Shown piece by piece: positions 33,373 to 40,406 of a stretch of DNA of 42,950 nucleotides. The first letter of the stretch is position 1; each line of letters opens with the position of its first letter. Position numbers and translations under genes: made by a program. The stretch lies in assembly GCA_040275305.1 (NCBI GenBank), contig JBEOJY010000049.1:1-42950 (forward strand). The letters run 5' to 3'. This DNA is from JBEOJY01 sp040275305 (GTDB lineage Bacteria > Pseudomonadota > Alphaproteobacteria > UBA9219). The notes beneath the pieces are model-generated. The model was not told the origin of the DNA. It was given only the letters and a program-made list of their open reading frames with translations, and did not search any database.

Positions 33373-33773
33373 CTTGGTCCCCATGAGAAGAAACGACTGT
33401 ATGAAAATCTGTCGCCAGGCTGCCTCCCCGGCAGGCCAGAAAGCTTAAATTTTGGCTGAATGTTTTCTTTGAGCGCTGCCGCATCCGCCTTTGTTCGTTC
33501 CTCTTCCAGTTCCGCGTTGCGTTTGCGCTCGCGGGCCAGTTCGCGACGAAGGCGTCGCGTCTCCCACAGGGCGGGCATGAACGCGAACATGACGAACGCC
33601 GAGCCTAGCAGCGATCCGCCAAGGAAGGCCGCCAGCAAAATAAAGCATAGCGGCGCGGCAAGATCATAACCGAACGGCCAAAAGGCCAGAGTCGCAGGTT
33701 GTCGGTTCGACAGCGCGAACACGACCGCCAGCAGGAGGATCAGCAAACCCAGAAAGCCGGATATGTACTTCAT
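33369..33773 (-). CDS. LapA domain (DUF1049) membrane protein
   Basis: 134 residues from the ATG at 33773. Two membrane helices (about 4-21 and 42-66) are followed by a basic, coiled-coil cytosolic tail (ETRRLRRELARERKRNAELEEERTKADAAAL). SNRQPATLAFWPFGYDLAAPL is the DUF1049/LapA hallmark; E. coli LapA works with LapB on LPS assembly control. The tail beyond residue 110 is unusual and glycine/serine/arginine-rich. In many Alphaproteobacteria this gene follows ihfB and precedes pyrF; ihfB is absent here. Its stop overlaps the pyrF start. Confidence 0.85.
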   Translation of the reverse strand: MKYISGFLGLLILLLAVVFALSNRQPATLAFWPFGYDLAAPLCFILLAAFLGGSLLGSAFVMFAFMPALWETRRLRRELARERKRNAELEEERTKADAAALKENIQPKFKLSGLPGRQPGDRFSYSRFFSWGPR

Positions 33774-33856
33774 AAGGCCAGATGTAGCGCAAGACGGGGA
33801 GAAAGGCAAAGAGGGGAACGATCCGTAATTTTTTTGGAATAATCCCAAAATATCTA

Positions 33857-33886
33857 TTGACGCAATAATCCCACTTATGATATAGG
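33857..33886 (+). promoter_or_regulatory. Sigma70-type promoter reading into the 33.9-kb non-coding region
   Basis: TTGACG (33857-33862) is followed after 16-18 bases by GATATA/TATAGG (33879-33886) within an AT-rich stretch. It points away from the lapA operon and into a G-rich structured sequence with no sizeable reading frame. Confidence 0.55.
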
Positions 33887-33892
33887 TATCCC

Positions 33893-34110
33893 ACTTCTTT
33901 AGATTGAAAAATTTGAAGGAGTGCCGGAAGGACCGGCGGTCCCGTTAGCTGCAGATATACGGGAAAAGAACCGAAGGTCCAGAAGGCGGGTAGGCCACCC
34001 TAAGCGGAGGCCGGGGCAGACAGGGAACCGGACCGTGATGGCGGGGAGCTCTCCAGATTAAGAAGGACAGAAGACAGAGAAAATGAATGAAAGGAAAAAA
34101 GAAGAAAAAA
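33893..34110 (+). ncRNA. Candidate structured RNA with AAGGA hairpin loops
   Basis: Downstream of a promoter-like sequence lies about 200 bases that do not code but fold well. A GCCGG/CCGGC stem (33923-33937) has the exact loop AAGGA. CCCGT/ACGGG (33941-33945 with 33959-33963) is nested in GGT/ACC. GGTCC/GGACC (33976-33980 with 34030-34034) encloses GGGT/ACCC. AAGGA recurs at 33916, 34063 and 34091. AAGGA in a tight loop is the pattern bound by CsrA/RsmA, so a Csr-type regulatory RNA is one reading; a riboswitch or leader is another. The 3' part (34060-34130) is purine-rich. No clear terminator is seen. No known RNA family is recognised. Confidence 0.4.
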
Positions 34111-34128
34111 TGAAGAAAGAAGCGGAAA

Positions 34129-34349
34129 GTAACACCCAAGCCCGTTCTTGATGGGTGCAGAAGACGTCCTTGCGGAATGGACTGTCATTGCGAGGAGCGA
34201 AGCGACGTGGCAATCCAGAATCGCAAGCGCCGTCCTCTGTGGCTCTGGATTGCCGCGTCGATCTCCGCCTTCGGCGGAAATCTCCTCGCAATGACGGTCC
34301 TTTCCGCAATAGTTGTCTTCGTGAAGCCAATGAAGAGCTTGGGAATTAC
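34129..34349. repeat. Family B nested palindromic element, complete copy
   Basis: Outer arms 'gtaacacccaagc' (34129-34141) and 'gcttgggaattac' (34337-34349) and inner arms 'gtcattgcgaggagcg' and 'ctcctcgcaatgac', with 'gcaatccagaatcgc' facing 'ctctggattgccgcg'. Same architecture and nearly the same length as 16435-16657. Confidence 0.78.
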
Positions 34350-34439
34350 AGCGGAAAACAACGAAGCAAGCGAGGCGTAATCCCCTCCCCTTTGTGGGCA
34401 TAGGTATCTACGCAAGTTAAGTAGGCAGACCATGCCGAA

Positions 34440-34592
34440 AGCGTCATGCCGACGAAAGTCGGCATCCAGTTGCGCCCAAGTCTGCGGCGCGAAAGAGACA
34501 AGAATCCGGACATGGCCACTTGCTGTGAATCCGTTGGATTCTCGCTCGCTGCCGCTCGCAGACTGGATGCCGACTTGCGTCGGCATGACGCT
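34440..34592. repeat. Family D inverted-repeat element
   Basis: 30-bp arms (34440-34469 and 34563-34592; 'agcgtcatgccgacg' type) flank a spacer containing 'tctgcggcgcg' and 'tctcgctcgctgccgctcgcaga'. The spacer resembles that of the element at 39155-39304, so the whole unit of about 150 bp, not only the arms, is shared. Further on, 34660-34690 carries a fragment resembling the family A core. Confidence 0.75.
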
Positions 34593-34713
34593 TGCGTCTA
34601 CGCCTGACTACATGACCAAACAATGGGTTGATGCGCCATTCGACTTGTGGTGATACCTTTGCCTTTGCGGGGAGGAAATCGCGGCGTGGAATAATGCCGG
34701 GCAATTTGTTGTC

Positions 34714-35130
34714 TTACGCCGCTGAGGCCGCGTGGAGTTTGGCTTTGGCAAGTTCAAGCTGCGCGTCAAGCGTTTCGCGCTGGCTCTCGTCGGTCAGAGT
34801 GGCGATTTTCTCATTCAGCTCGTTGACCTGCGCGGCGGCTTCCTCGCGGTTCAGGTTCGCCACGGGAGTCGCGGCTTCCACCAGCACGATGCAGCGCTCC
34901 GCCGACACGTCCGCGAAGCCGCCCGCGACGAAGATGCGCTCCGTCACGGTCGTTTCGTCGTTTTCGTAGAGGGTTATCACGCCGGGAACCACCGTCGTCA
35001 TGACCGGCGCGTGGTTGCCCAGCACACCGAACTCCCCCTTACCGCCGGGGATCGTCGCCATGACGACGCTCTTTGACGCCAGCGACTTTTCAGGCGATAC
35101 GAGTTCGAAGTGGAAGGTGGTATGGGGCAT
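34714..35130 (-). CDS. atpC: ATP synthase F1 subunit epsilon (AtpC)
   Basis: 138 residues. The N-terminal beta-barrel (FHFELVSPEKSLASKSVVMATIPGGKGEFGVLGNHAPVMTTVVPGVI) is highly characteristic, followed by the two-helix C-terminal domain that can inhibit rotation. It starts 6 bp after the atpD stop and ends the operon. It belongs to the central stalk of the F1Fo ATP synthase. Confidence 0.96.
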   Translation of the reverse strand: MPHTTFHFELVSPEKSLASKSVVMATIPGGKGEFGVLGNHAPVMTTVVPGVITLYENDETTVTERIFVAGGFADVSAERCIVLVEAATPVANLNREEAAAQVNELNEKIATLTDESQRETLDAQLELAKAKLHAASAA

Positions 35131-35136
35131 GGTTTG

Positions 35137-36567
35137 TTACGCCGCTTCCGCTTCCATCTTGCGGGCTTTGGCGACGACTTCCTCGATGGTTCCGACCATG
35201 TAGAAGGCCGATTCGGGGAGGCTGTCATATTCGCCTGAAATGATGCCCTTGAAGCCTTTGATGGTGTCTTCGAGCTTGACGAAGACGCCGGGAGAGCCGG
35301 TGAAGACTTCGGCGACGTGGAAGGGTTGCGAGAGGAAGCGCTGAATCTTACGGGCGCGGGCGACGGTGAGCTTGTCTTCTTCCGAAAGCTCGTCCATGCC
35401 GAGAATCGCGATGATATCCTGCAGCGATTTGTAGGTTTGCAGAACTTTCTGCACCGAACGGGCGACTTCGTAATGCTCCTGCCCCACGATGCGCGGGTCG
35501 AGAATGCGGCTGGTGCTATCCAAAGGATCGACGGCGGGATAGATGCCGAGTTCCGCGATCTGGCGCGAAAGCACGGTGGTCGCGTCCAAATGCGCGAAGG
35601 AGGTCGCGGGGGCCGGATCGGTCAAGTCGTCCGCTGGCACGTAAATGGCCTGAACCGAGGTGATCGAGCCTTTGTTGGTGGTGGTGATGCGTTCTTGCAA
35701 AGCGCCCATGTCGGTCGCGAGAGTCGGCTGATAACCGACCGCCGAGGGAATGCGTCCCAAGAGCGCCGAGACTTCCGATCCCGCCTGCGTGAAGCGGAAG
35801 ATGTTGTCCACAAAGAACAACACGTCCTGCCCTTCCTCGTCGCGGAAGTATTCGGCGAGCGTGAGGCCCGTGAGGCCGACGCGCGCGCGGGCGCCGGGGG
35901 GTTCGTTCATCTGGCCGTAGACGAGAGCGGCTTTGGAGCCGGGGCCATCGGTCTTGATGACGCCCGATTCGATCATTTCGTGATAGAGGTCGTTACCTTC
36001 GCGGGTGCGCTCGCCGACGCCCGCGAATACGGAGTAGCCGCCGTGGGCCTTGGCGACGTTGTTGATCAGCTCCATGATGAGCACGGTCTTGCCGACGCCG
36101 GCGCCGCCGAAGAGGCCAATCTTGCCGCCGCGCGAGTAAGGCGCGAGGAGATCGACGACCTTGATTCCGGTGACCAGAATTTGCTGCGCGGTCGATTGAT
36201 CGACAAATTCAGGGGCATCGCGGTGAATGGGGAGGAATTTCTTGGTCGGAATCGGGCCGCGCTCGTCCACCGGCTCGCCCACGACATTGATGATGCGGCC
36301 CAGCGTTTCAGGCCCCACGGGAACCATGATTGGCGCGCCTGTATCCACGACTTTTTGACCGCGCACGAGGCCTTCGGTGGTGTCCATCGCAATCGTGCGC
36401 ACGCGGCTTTCGCCCAGATGCTGCGCGACTTCGAGCACGAGGCGTTTGCCTTCGTTCTCGGTGTGCAGCGCGCTCATGATCCGTGGCAGGTCGCCTTCGA
36501 ACTGGACATCGACAACGGCGCCCATGACTTGCGCAATCTTGCCTTCGCGGGTGGTGGTCTGCTGCAT
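35137..36567 (-). CDS. atpD: ATP synthase F1 subunit beta (AtpD)
   Basis: Catalytic subunit of F1, 476 residues. The P-loop GGAGVGKT is at about 154-161, the catalytic glutamate is in GERTREGND, the magnesium/Walker B region is VLFFVDNIFRFTQAGSEVSALLGR, and DELSEED is the loop that moves against gamma. The preceding gene is an unknown 74-codon frame rather than atpG directly; atpC follows. Confidence 0.98.
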   Translation of the reverse strand: MQQTTTREGKIAQVMGAVVDVQFEGDLPRIMSALHTENEGKRLVLEVAQHLGESRVRTIAMDTTEGLVRGQKVVDTGAPIMVPVGPETLGRIINVVGEPVDERGPIPTKKFLPIHRDAPEFVDQSTAQQILVTGIKVVDLLAPYSRGGKIGLFGGAGVGKTVLIMELINNVAKAHGGYSVFAGVGERTREGNDLYHEMIESGVIKTDGPGSKAALVYGQMNEPPGARARVGLTGLTLAEYFRDEEGQDVLFFVDNIFRFTQAGSEVSALLGRIPSAVGYQPTLATDMGALQERITTTNKGSITSVQAIYVPADDLTDPAPATSFAHLDATTVLSRQIAELGIYPAVDPLDSTSRILDPRIVGQEHYEVARSVQKVLQTYKSLQDIIAILGMDELSEEDKLTVARARKIQRFLSQPFHVAEVFTGSPGVFVKLEDTIKGFKGIISGEYDSLPESAFYMVGTIEEVVAKARKMEAEAA

Positions 36568-36616
36568 GTTGTTTCCTTTGGCGGTCTTACCTCTAACATC
36601 CCGAACGGTTCTGCGG

Positions 36617-36841
36617 TTAGTTTGTTAACCCCTTTAAAAGCCTAGTCTGTTGGGCCAAGGCTGATGCGACAAGCCGATGAGCAACATTTGCAGGCATACG
36701 CCCCCCGCTCGCGACCACCAGTGTCGTAGCTCCAAATGCGCAAGCGGCCTGCCTTATCCCATTCATCATCCCTTCGGCAGTCTTTCTTTGCGTTCCGCAA
36801 ATGTCCATCATTGCACGCATATATTGTTGTAAGTAGTTCAT
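36617..36841 (-). CDS. Small 74-residue protein inside the atp operon, unknown
   Basis: The ATG at 36841 is two bases after the atpG stop codon, and GGAGG lies within the atpG end at a workable distance (about 11 bases), so translation from the atpG message is plausible. The protein has a methionine-rich start (MNYLQQYMRAMMDICG) and an alanine-rich, mildly hydrophobic middle (AACAFGATTLVVASGG) without a clear membrane helix. It ends 49 bp before atpD. I know of no standard ATP synthase subunit with this sequence at this place. It could be a fortuitous frame. Confidence 0.45.
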   Translation of the reverse strand: MNYLQQYMRAMMDICGTQRKTAEGMMNGIRQAACAFGATTLVVASGGRMPANVAHRLVASALAQQTRLLKGLTN

Positions 36842-36843
36842 CT

Positions 36844-37779
36844 TTACATTGCCTCCGCGCCAGAAATGATTTCGATTAGTTCCTTGGTGATATAGGCCTG
36901 ACGGCTGCGATTATAGTTCAGCGTCAGGCGGTTGATCATGTCGCCCGCGTTGCGGGTCGCGTTGTCCATGGCGGTCATGCGCGCGCCCTGCTCGCCCGCA
37001 GCGCTCTCCAGCAACGCGCCGTAGAGCTGGATCGCGAGGTTATGGGGCAACAGCTTATCGAGAATCGCCGTCTTGCCCGGCTCGAAGCTATAGAGCGCGG
37101 GGATGGCATGTTGATGATCCGCCGCGTGCTTTTTGCCGGGGACGGCGTTCTGATTCACCGCGCCATCCGGCGCTTTGATGTCTTCCAGCGCCACGGGGAT
37201 AATCTGCTGCGCCGTCACGATTTGCGTCATGGCGGACTTGAAGCGGTTATAGACGATCTGGCAGATATCGAATTGGCCCGCGCCATAGAGCTCGATCAGT
37301 CTGGCCGCAATTTTGTCGGCATCGGCGAAGCCTACGCGTTTGCGTCCAATATCGTCGAAGTATCCCGCGATTTTTCCGGCATGGTCGCGGCGCAGAAGGT
37401 CGCGTCCCTTGCGCCCCACGCACAAGAGCTTGACCTGCTTGCCGGAGTCCTCAAGCTGGCGAATTTGGCGGCGCGTCTCGCGCACGACGGAGCCGTTGAA
37501 GGGGCCGCAAAGGCCACGATCGGAGGTCATGACGAGCAACAGCACGACATCGCTCTTGCCCGTTCCCGCCATCAGAGTCGGCAAGCCGTCCTTGTCGGAC
37601 AGGTTGGAGGCAAGCGAGGACAGCATCTTCGCCATCGCAGTCGCGTAAGGCCGCGCCGCTTCGGCGCATTCCTGCGCGCGGCGCAGTTTGCTGCCCGCCA
37701 CCATTTTCATGGCCGAGGTGATTTTTCGCGTGGATTTGACGCTCGCGATGCGGTTTTTTAGGTCCTTGAGGCTTGGCAT
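36844..37779 (-). CDS. atpG: ATP synthase F1 subunit gamma (AtpG)
   Basis: Central rotor shaft of F1, 311 residues (usual about 285-295). The N-terminal helix MPSLKDLKNRIASVKSTRKITSAMKMVAGSKLRRAQ, SDRGLCGPFN, and the C-terminal ESAAGEQGARMTAMDNATRNAGDMI..LTLNYNRSRQAYITKELIEIISGA are all diagnostic. An extra hydrophilic segment (about 200-224, rich in A, H, K and N) explains the length. Upstream there is no atpA or atpH; a ZapE gene lies 82 bp away on the same strand. Confidence 0.96.
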   Translation of the reverse strand: MPSLKDLKNRIASVKSTRKITSAMKMVAGSKLRRAQECAEAARPYATAMAKMLSSLASNLSDKDGLPTLMAGTGKSDVVLLLVMTSDRGLCGPFNGSVVRETRRQIRQLEDSGKQVKLLCVGRKGRDLLRRDHAGKIAGYFDDIGRKRVGFADADKIAARLIELYGAGQFDICQIVYNRFKSAMTQIVTAQQIIPVALEDIKAPDGAVNQNAVPGKKHAADHQHAIPALYSFEPGKTAILDKLLPHNLAIQLYGALLESAAGEQGARMTAMDNATRNAGDMINRLTLNYNRSRQAYITKELIEIISGAEAM

Positions 37780-37861
37780 GGCCTATCGGTTCAAACAGTT
37801 AAAATCGCGCACGTTTTCGCCGATAAACGGGTTACGGTCAAGATGTTTTTCCGTCATGCCG

Positions 37862-39031
37862 CTATTCCGCCAAATGCGGCTTGTGGCGATAGGCATCGCC
37901 CTGCATCTCCATCAGGCGGCTTAAGGTTCTTTGGAAGGCGAAAGCGCGCTCGCCCGGCGGCGCGAGGCGGTCGAGCGGCGCGGCCATCGTCATGGCGAGC
38001 TTGGCCTTCGCTTCGTAGAGCGCGTCGATCAGCGTCATGAAGCGCATGGTTTCGTCGCGCTTTTCGGCCTGAAACACCGGGACGTTCTCCAGCATCAGCG
38101 TATGGAAACATTCGGCCAGAGCGAGGTAATCGGGCGCGCCCCGCGCCTCGCCGCAGAGCTGCGCGAAGTCGCACCAGCCGACCCCCTTTGCCGCGCGAGG
38201 GATGGTCAGGCTGCGGCCCTCCAGCGGCAAGGTCATGGGTTCCGGCGTTTCTCCGTGGGCGAGGCGGGTAAAGATTTGCTCCAGCTCGCGGGTCGCCTCC
38301 GGTCCCAACGGGTGGTAGTAGGCGGGTTCCCGGTTCCAGAGGCCATAGCGGTAATCCAGCAGGCCGCCGAGGCAGACGAGTTTCATGCGCTGCTTGATCA
38401 GCTCGATAAAGGGAAGGAATCGCTCGCGCTGGAGGCCATGGCGGTATAGCTCGTCGGGCGGCCAGTTGGAGGTCAGGACGATCCGGACTCCTGACGCGAA
38501 CAGGCTTTCGAACAGACGCCCCAGAATCATCGCGTCGGCGATGTTGCCGACATGGAATTCATCGAATCCCAGAATGTCAATCTCGCTTGCCAGTCGCCGC
38601 GCCAGCTTTGCGACAACCGCGCCGGATTCTTCCTGTTTCTGGCGCATCTCGTGCAATCTTGCGTGAATTTCCAGCATAAAGGCATGGAAATGCACGCGAC
38701 GCGCGCGGAGTTTGTCGCCGCCCTGCCCGTCCCTCAGCGACTCCATCAGGATATCCATCAGCGTCGATTTTCCGCGCCCCACCGAGCCGAAGAGGTAGAG
38801 GCCTGTCGGCGCGTTTTGAGCCTGAGGTGGCTTCTTCCAAGGCAAACAAAAACCAAATGGGATGCCCGCCTGCGCGGGCATGACAACACCTTTTTCGAGA
38901 GAGTCCGCAAAAACCTCCAACGCCTCGACGGCTTGCGCCTGCTCAGGGTCCGGCTTCAGGTCGCCGGAGGCCAATTTTGAGGCGTAAAGCGTTTGTATCG
39001 TTGGGATTGGCGGCATGGGTTGTATACTCAT
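37862..39031 (-). CDS. zapE: AFG1-like ATPase (ZapE) with a repeat-encoded insert
   Basis: 389 residues. ZapE/AFG1 is a P-loop ATPase of the bacterial divisome and of mitochondria. Walker A is FGSVGRGKST (81-90), Walker B is ILGFDEFHV, and LTSNWPPDELYRHGLQRERFLPFI is the family motif. Between the N-terminal helix and Walker A, residues about 48-66 (VVMPAQAGIPFGFCLPW) are encoded by a dispersed palindromic repeat (38838-38890) that also occurs between genes at 22.6 and 28.7 kb. The reading frame stays open through it, and the insertion is in a linker that is variable in the family. The gene is upstream of atpG, an unusual neighbour. Confidence 0.93.
   Translation of the reverse strand: MSIQPMPPIPTIQTLYASKLASGDLKPDPEQAQAVEALEVFADSLEKGVVMPAQAGIPFGFCLPWKKPPQAQNAPTGLYLFGSVGRGKSTLMDILMESLRDGQGGDKLRARRVHFHAFMLEIHARLHEMRQKQEESGAVVAKLARRLASEIDILGFDEFHVGNIADAMILGRLFESLFASGVRIVLTSNWPPDELYRHGLQRERFLPFIELIKQRMKLVCLGGLLDYRYGLWNREPAYYHPLGPEATRELEQIFTRLAHGETPEPMTLPLEGRSLTIPRAAKGVGWCDFAQLCGEARGAPDYLALAECFHTLMLENVPVFQAEKRDETMRFMTLIDALYEAKAKLAMTMAAPLDRLAPPGERAFAFQRTLSRLMEMQGDAYRHKPHLAE
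38838..38890. repeat. Family C repeat inside zapE
   Basis: On the minus strand it reads 'gtcatgcccgcgcaggcgggcatcccat' then 'ttggtttttgt', matching the arms at 22620-22665 and 28690-28730. It is read in frame as part of ZapE. Confidence 0.8.
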
Positions 39032-39515
39032 TCCACTTCAATAGTTTGGAACAATAGACATATCAGGCATGGAGCATAGTATTTTAAACTCTTTAATATT
39101 ATCGACAACCTTGCAGATAGTTGAGATCTTCGGTTTCTAACCCTGCCCTTTCCGCGTCATGCCGGACTTGATCCGGCATCCAGCGCGCCGCGTCTGCGGC
39201 GCGGAAGAATCAAAATTCCACACTTGATCGCAAGTAGCGAAACAGTCATTTTTTCGCTCGCTACCGCTCGCAGATGGATGCCGGATCAAGTCCGGCATGA
39301 CACGGAGAGAATGGTCATCAAAAATCGCAGTTTTTACCTCGGGGAGGCGTTGTAGCCTGCTTGCTGCCAAGGTGTGAAAAGACGGGCGGCGGGAGGTCCA
39401 TATTTTCGCCGCAGGTCCCTGTTTGACGTGTGGGAGCAATTGTGTAGATTGCGGGGTGGTTTGGGTCCGGCGTTCAGCGCCGGGCTTGAGCTTATTTTAC
39501 CGTATGAGGATAGTT
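39032..39515. other. Spacer upstream of fabI
   Basis: 484 bp between divergent zapE and fabI. It contains AT-rich DNA near zapE (39040-39120), the family D element at 39155-39304, and then 200 bp before fabI without a supported gene. A longer open frame upstream of fabI (from 39423) lacks a ribosome site and is not counted. Confidence 0.55.
39155..39304. repeat. Family D inverted-repeat element
   Basis: Arms of about 28 bp, 'cgtcatgccggacttgatcc' (from 39155) and its complement (to 39304), flank a spacer with 'tctgcggcgcgg' and 'ttcgctcgctaccgctcgcaga'. The spacer matches the one at 34440-34592 although the arm sequences differ, suggesting a mobile unit with compensating arm changes. Confidence 0.78.
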
Positions 39516-40400
39516 ATGGATTCAGCATCAATACCGCCTTCTTCCTTCGTTCCTACCGCGCCTGTGACGGGTCCCCTGATGAAAGGCAAGCGCGGGCTTG
39601 TGATGGGCGTTGCCAACGACCGTTCTATCGCTTGGGGCGTCGCGAGCGTTCTTGCGGCCCATGGGGCGGAGCTTGCCTTCACCTATCAGGGCGAGGCTTT
39701 GCAGAAGCGCGTCAAGCCATTGGCCGATTCGGTCGGCGCAACGATGGTGTTGCCGTGCGACGTGGCGGACGAAGAGAGCCTAGACGCCGTGTTCGCGGCG
39801 ATCAGGGAGCAATGGGGCCGAATTGATTTCGTCGTGCACGCCATCGCCTACTCGGACAAAAGCGAACTGGACGGGCACTATGTCGACACGACACGCGCGA
39901 ATTTTCTTAAGACGATGGATATATCCTGCTATTCATTTACGGCGGTCTGCCAGCGCGCCGTGCCGATGATGACGCAGGGCGGAAGCATGTTGACGCTTAG
40001 CTATCTTGGCGCCGAGCGCGTCATGCCGCACTACAACGTGATGGGCGTCGCCAAGGCCGCGCTGGAGGCTAGCGTGCGGTATCTCGCGGTCGATCTTGGC
40101 GTACGCCAGATCCGGGTTAACGCGATTTCGGCGGGGCCGATCAAGACGCTGGCGGCCAGCGGTATCGGCGATTTCCGCGCCATCCTTAAATGGAACGAGA
40201 TTAACGCGCCGCTGAAGCGCAACGTGACGACGCTGGAAGTCGGGCACACGGCCTTGTCGCTGCTCAGCGATTTGGGCACGGGCGTTTCCGGCGAAGTCTT
40301 GCATGTCGATTCGGGCTATCACACCGTCGGCATGATCGCGGTGGACGAGAGGAAGGCGCTGGCCGAGATGTTCAACGGACTGAACGGCAACGCGGGATAG
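39516..40400 (+). CDS. fabI: Enoyl-[acyl-carrier-protein] reductase (FabI)
   Basis: Last reduction of each fatty-acid elongation cycle, NADH-dependent. 294 residues from the ATG at 39516, with GAGGA five bases upstream. The FabI-type nucleotide motif GLVMGVANDRSIAWG, the HAIAYSDKSEL block, and the active-site tyrosine and lysine in YNVMGVAKAALE (Tyr-X6-Lys) are present. ISAGPIKTLAASGI and SGEVLHVDSGYH complete the signature. It has an extra N-terminal extension of about 20 residues (SASIPPSSFVPTAPVTG). aroC starts 7 bp later. Confidence 0.97.
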   Translation: MDSASIPPSSFVPTAPVTGPLMKGKRGLVMGVANDRSIAWGVASVLAAHGAELAFTYQGEALQKRVKPLADSVGATMVLPCDVADEESLDAVFAAIREQWGRIDFVVHAIAYSDKSELDGHYVDTTRANFLKTMDISCYSFTAVCQRAVPMMTQGGSMLTLSYLGAERVMPHYNVMGVAKAALEASVRYLAVDLGVRQIRVNAISAGPIKTLAASGIGDFRAILKWNEINAPLKRNVTTLEVGHTALSLLSDLGTGVSGEVLHVDSGYHTVGMIAVDERKALAEMFNGLNGNAG

Positions 40401-40406
40401 GGCTTC

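Noticed and set aside
33920..34060. Cobalamin riboswitch, RNase P RNA, tmRNA or retron msr in the structured region
   Set aside because: None of the conserved motifs of these RNAs is present and no reverse transcriptase gene is nearby.
33945..34139. Phenylalanine-rich minus-strand frame
   Set aside because: It arises from the complement of a purine-rich tract and shows no coding signature.
35317..36645. Plus-strand reading frame of about 440 codons opposite atpD
   Set aside because: AtpD is certain on the minus strand and the opposite frame has low-complexity antisense composition.
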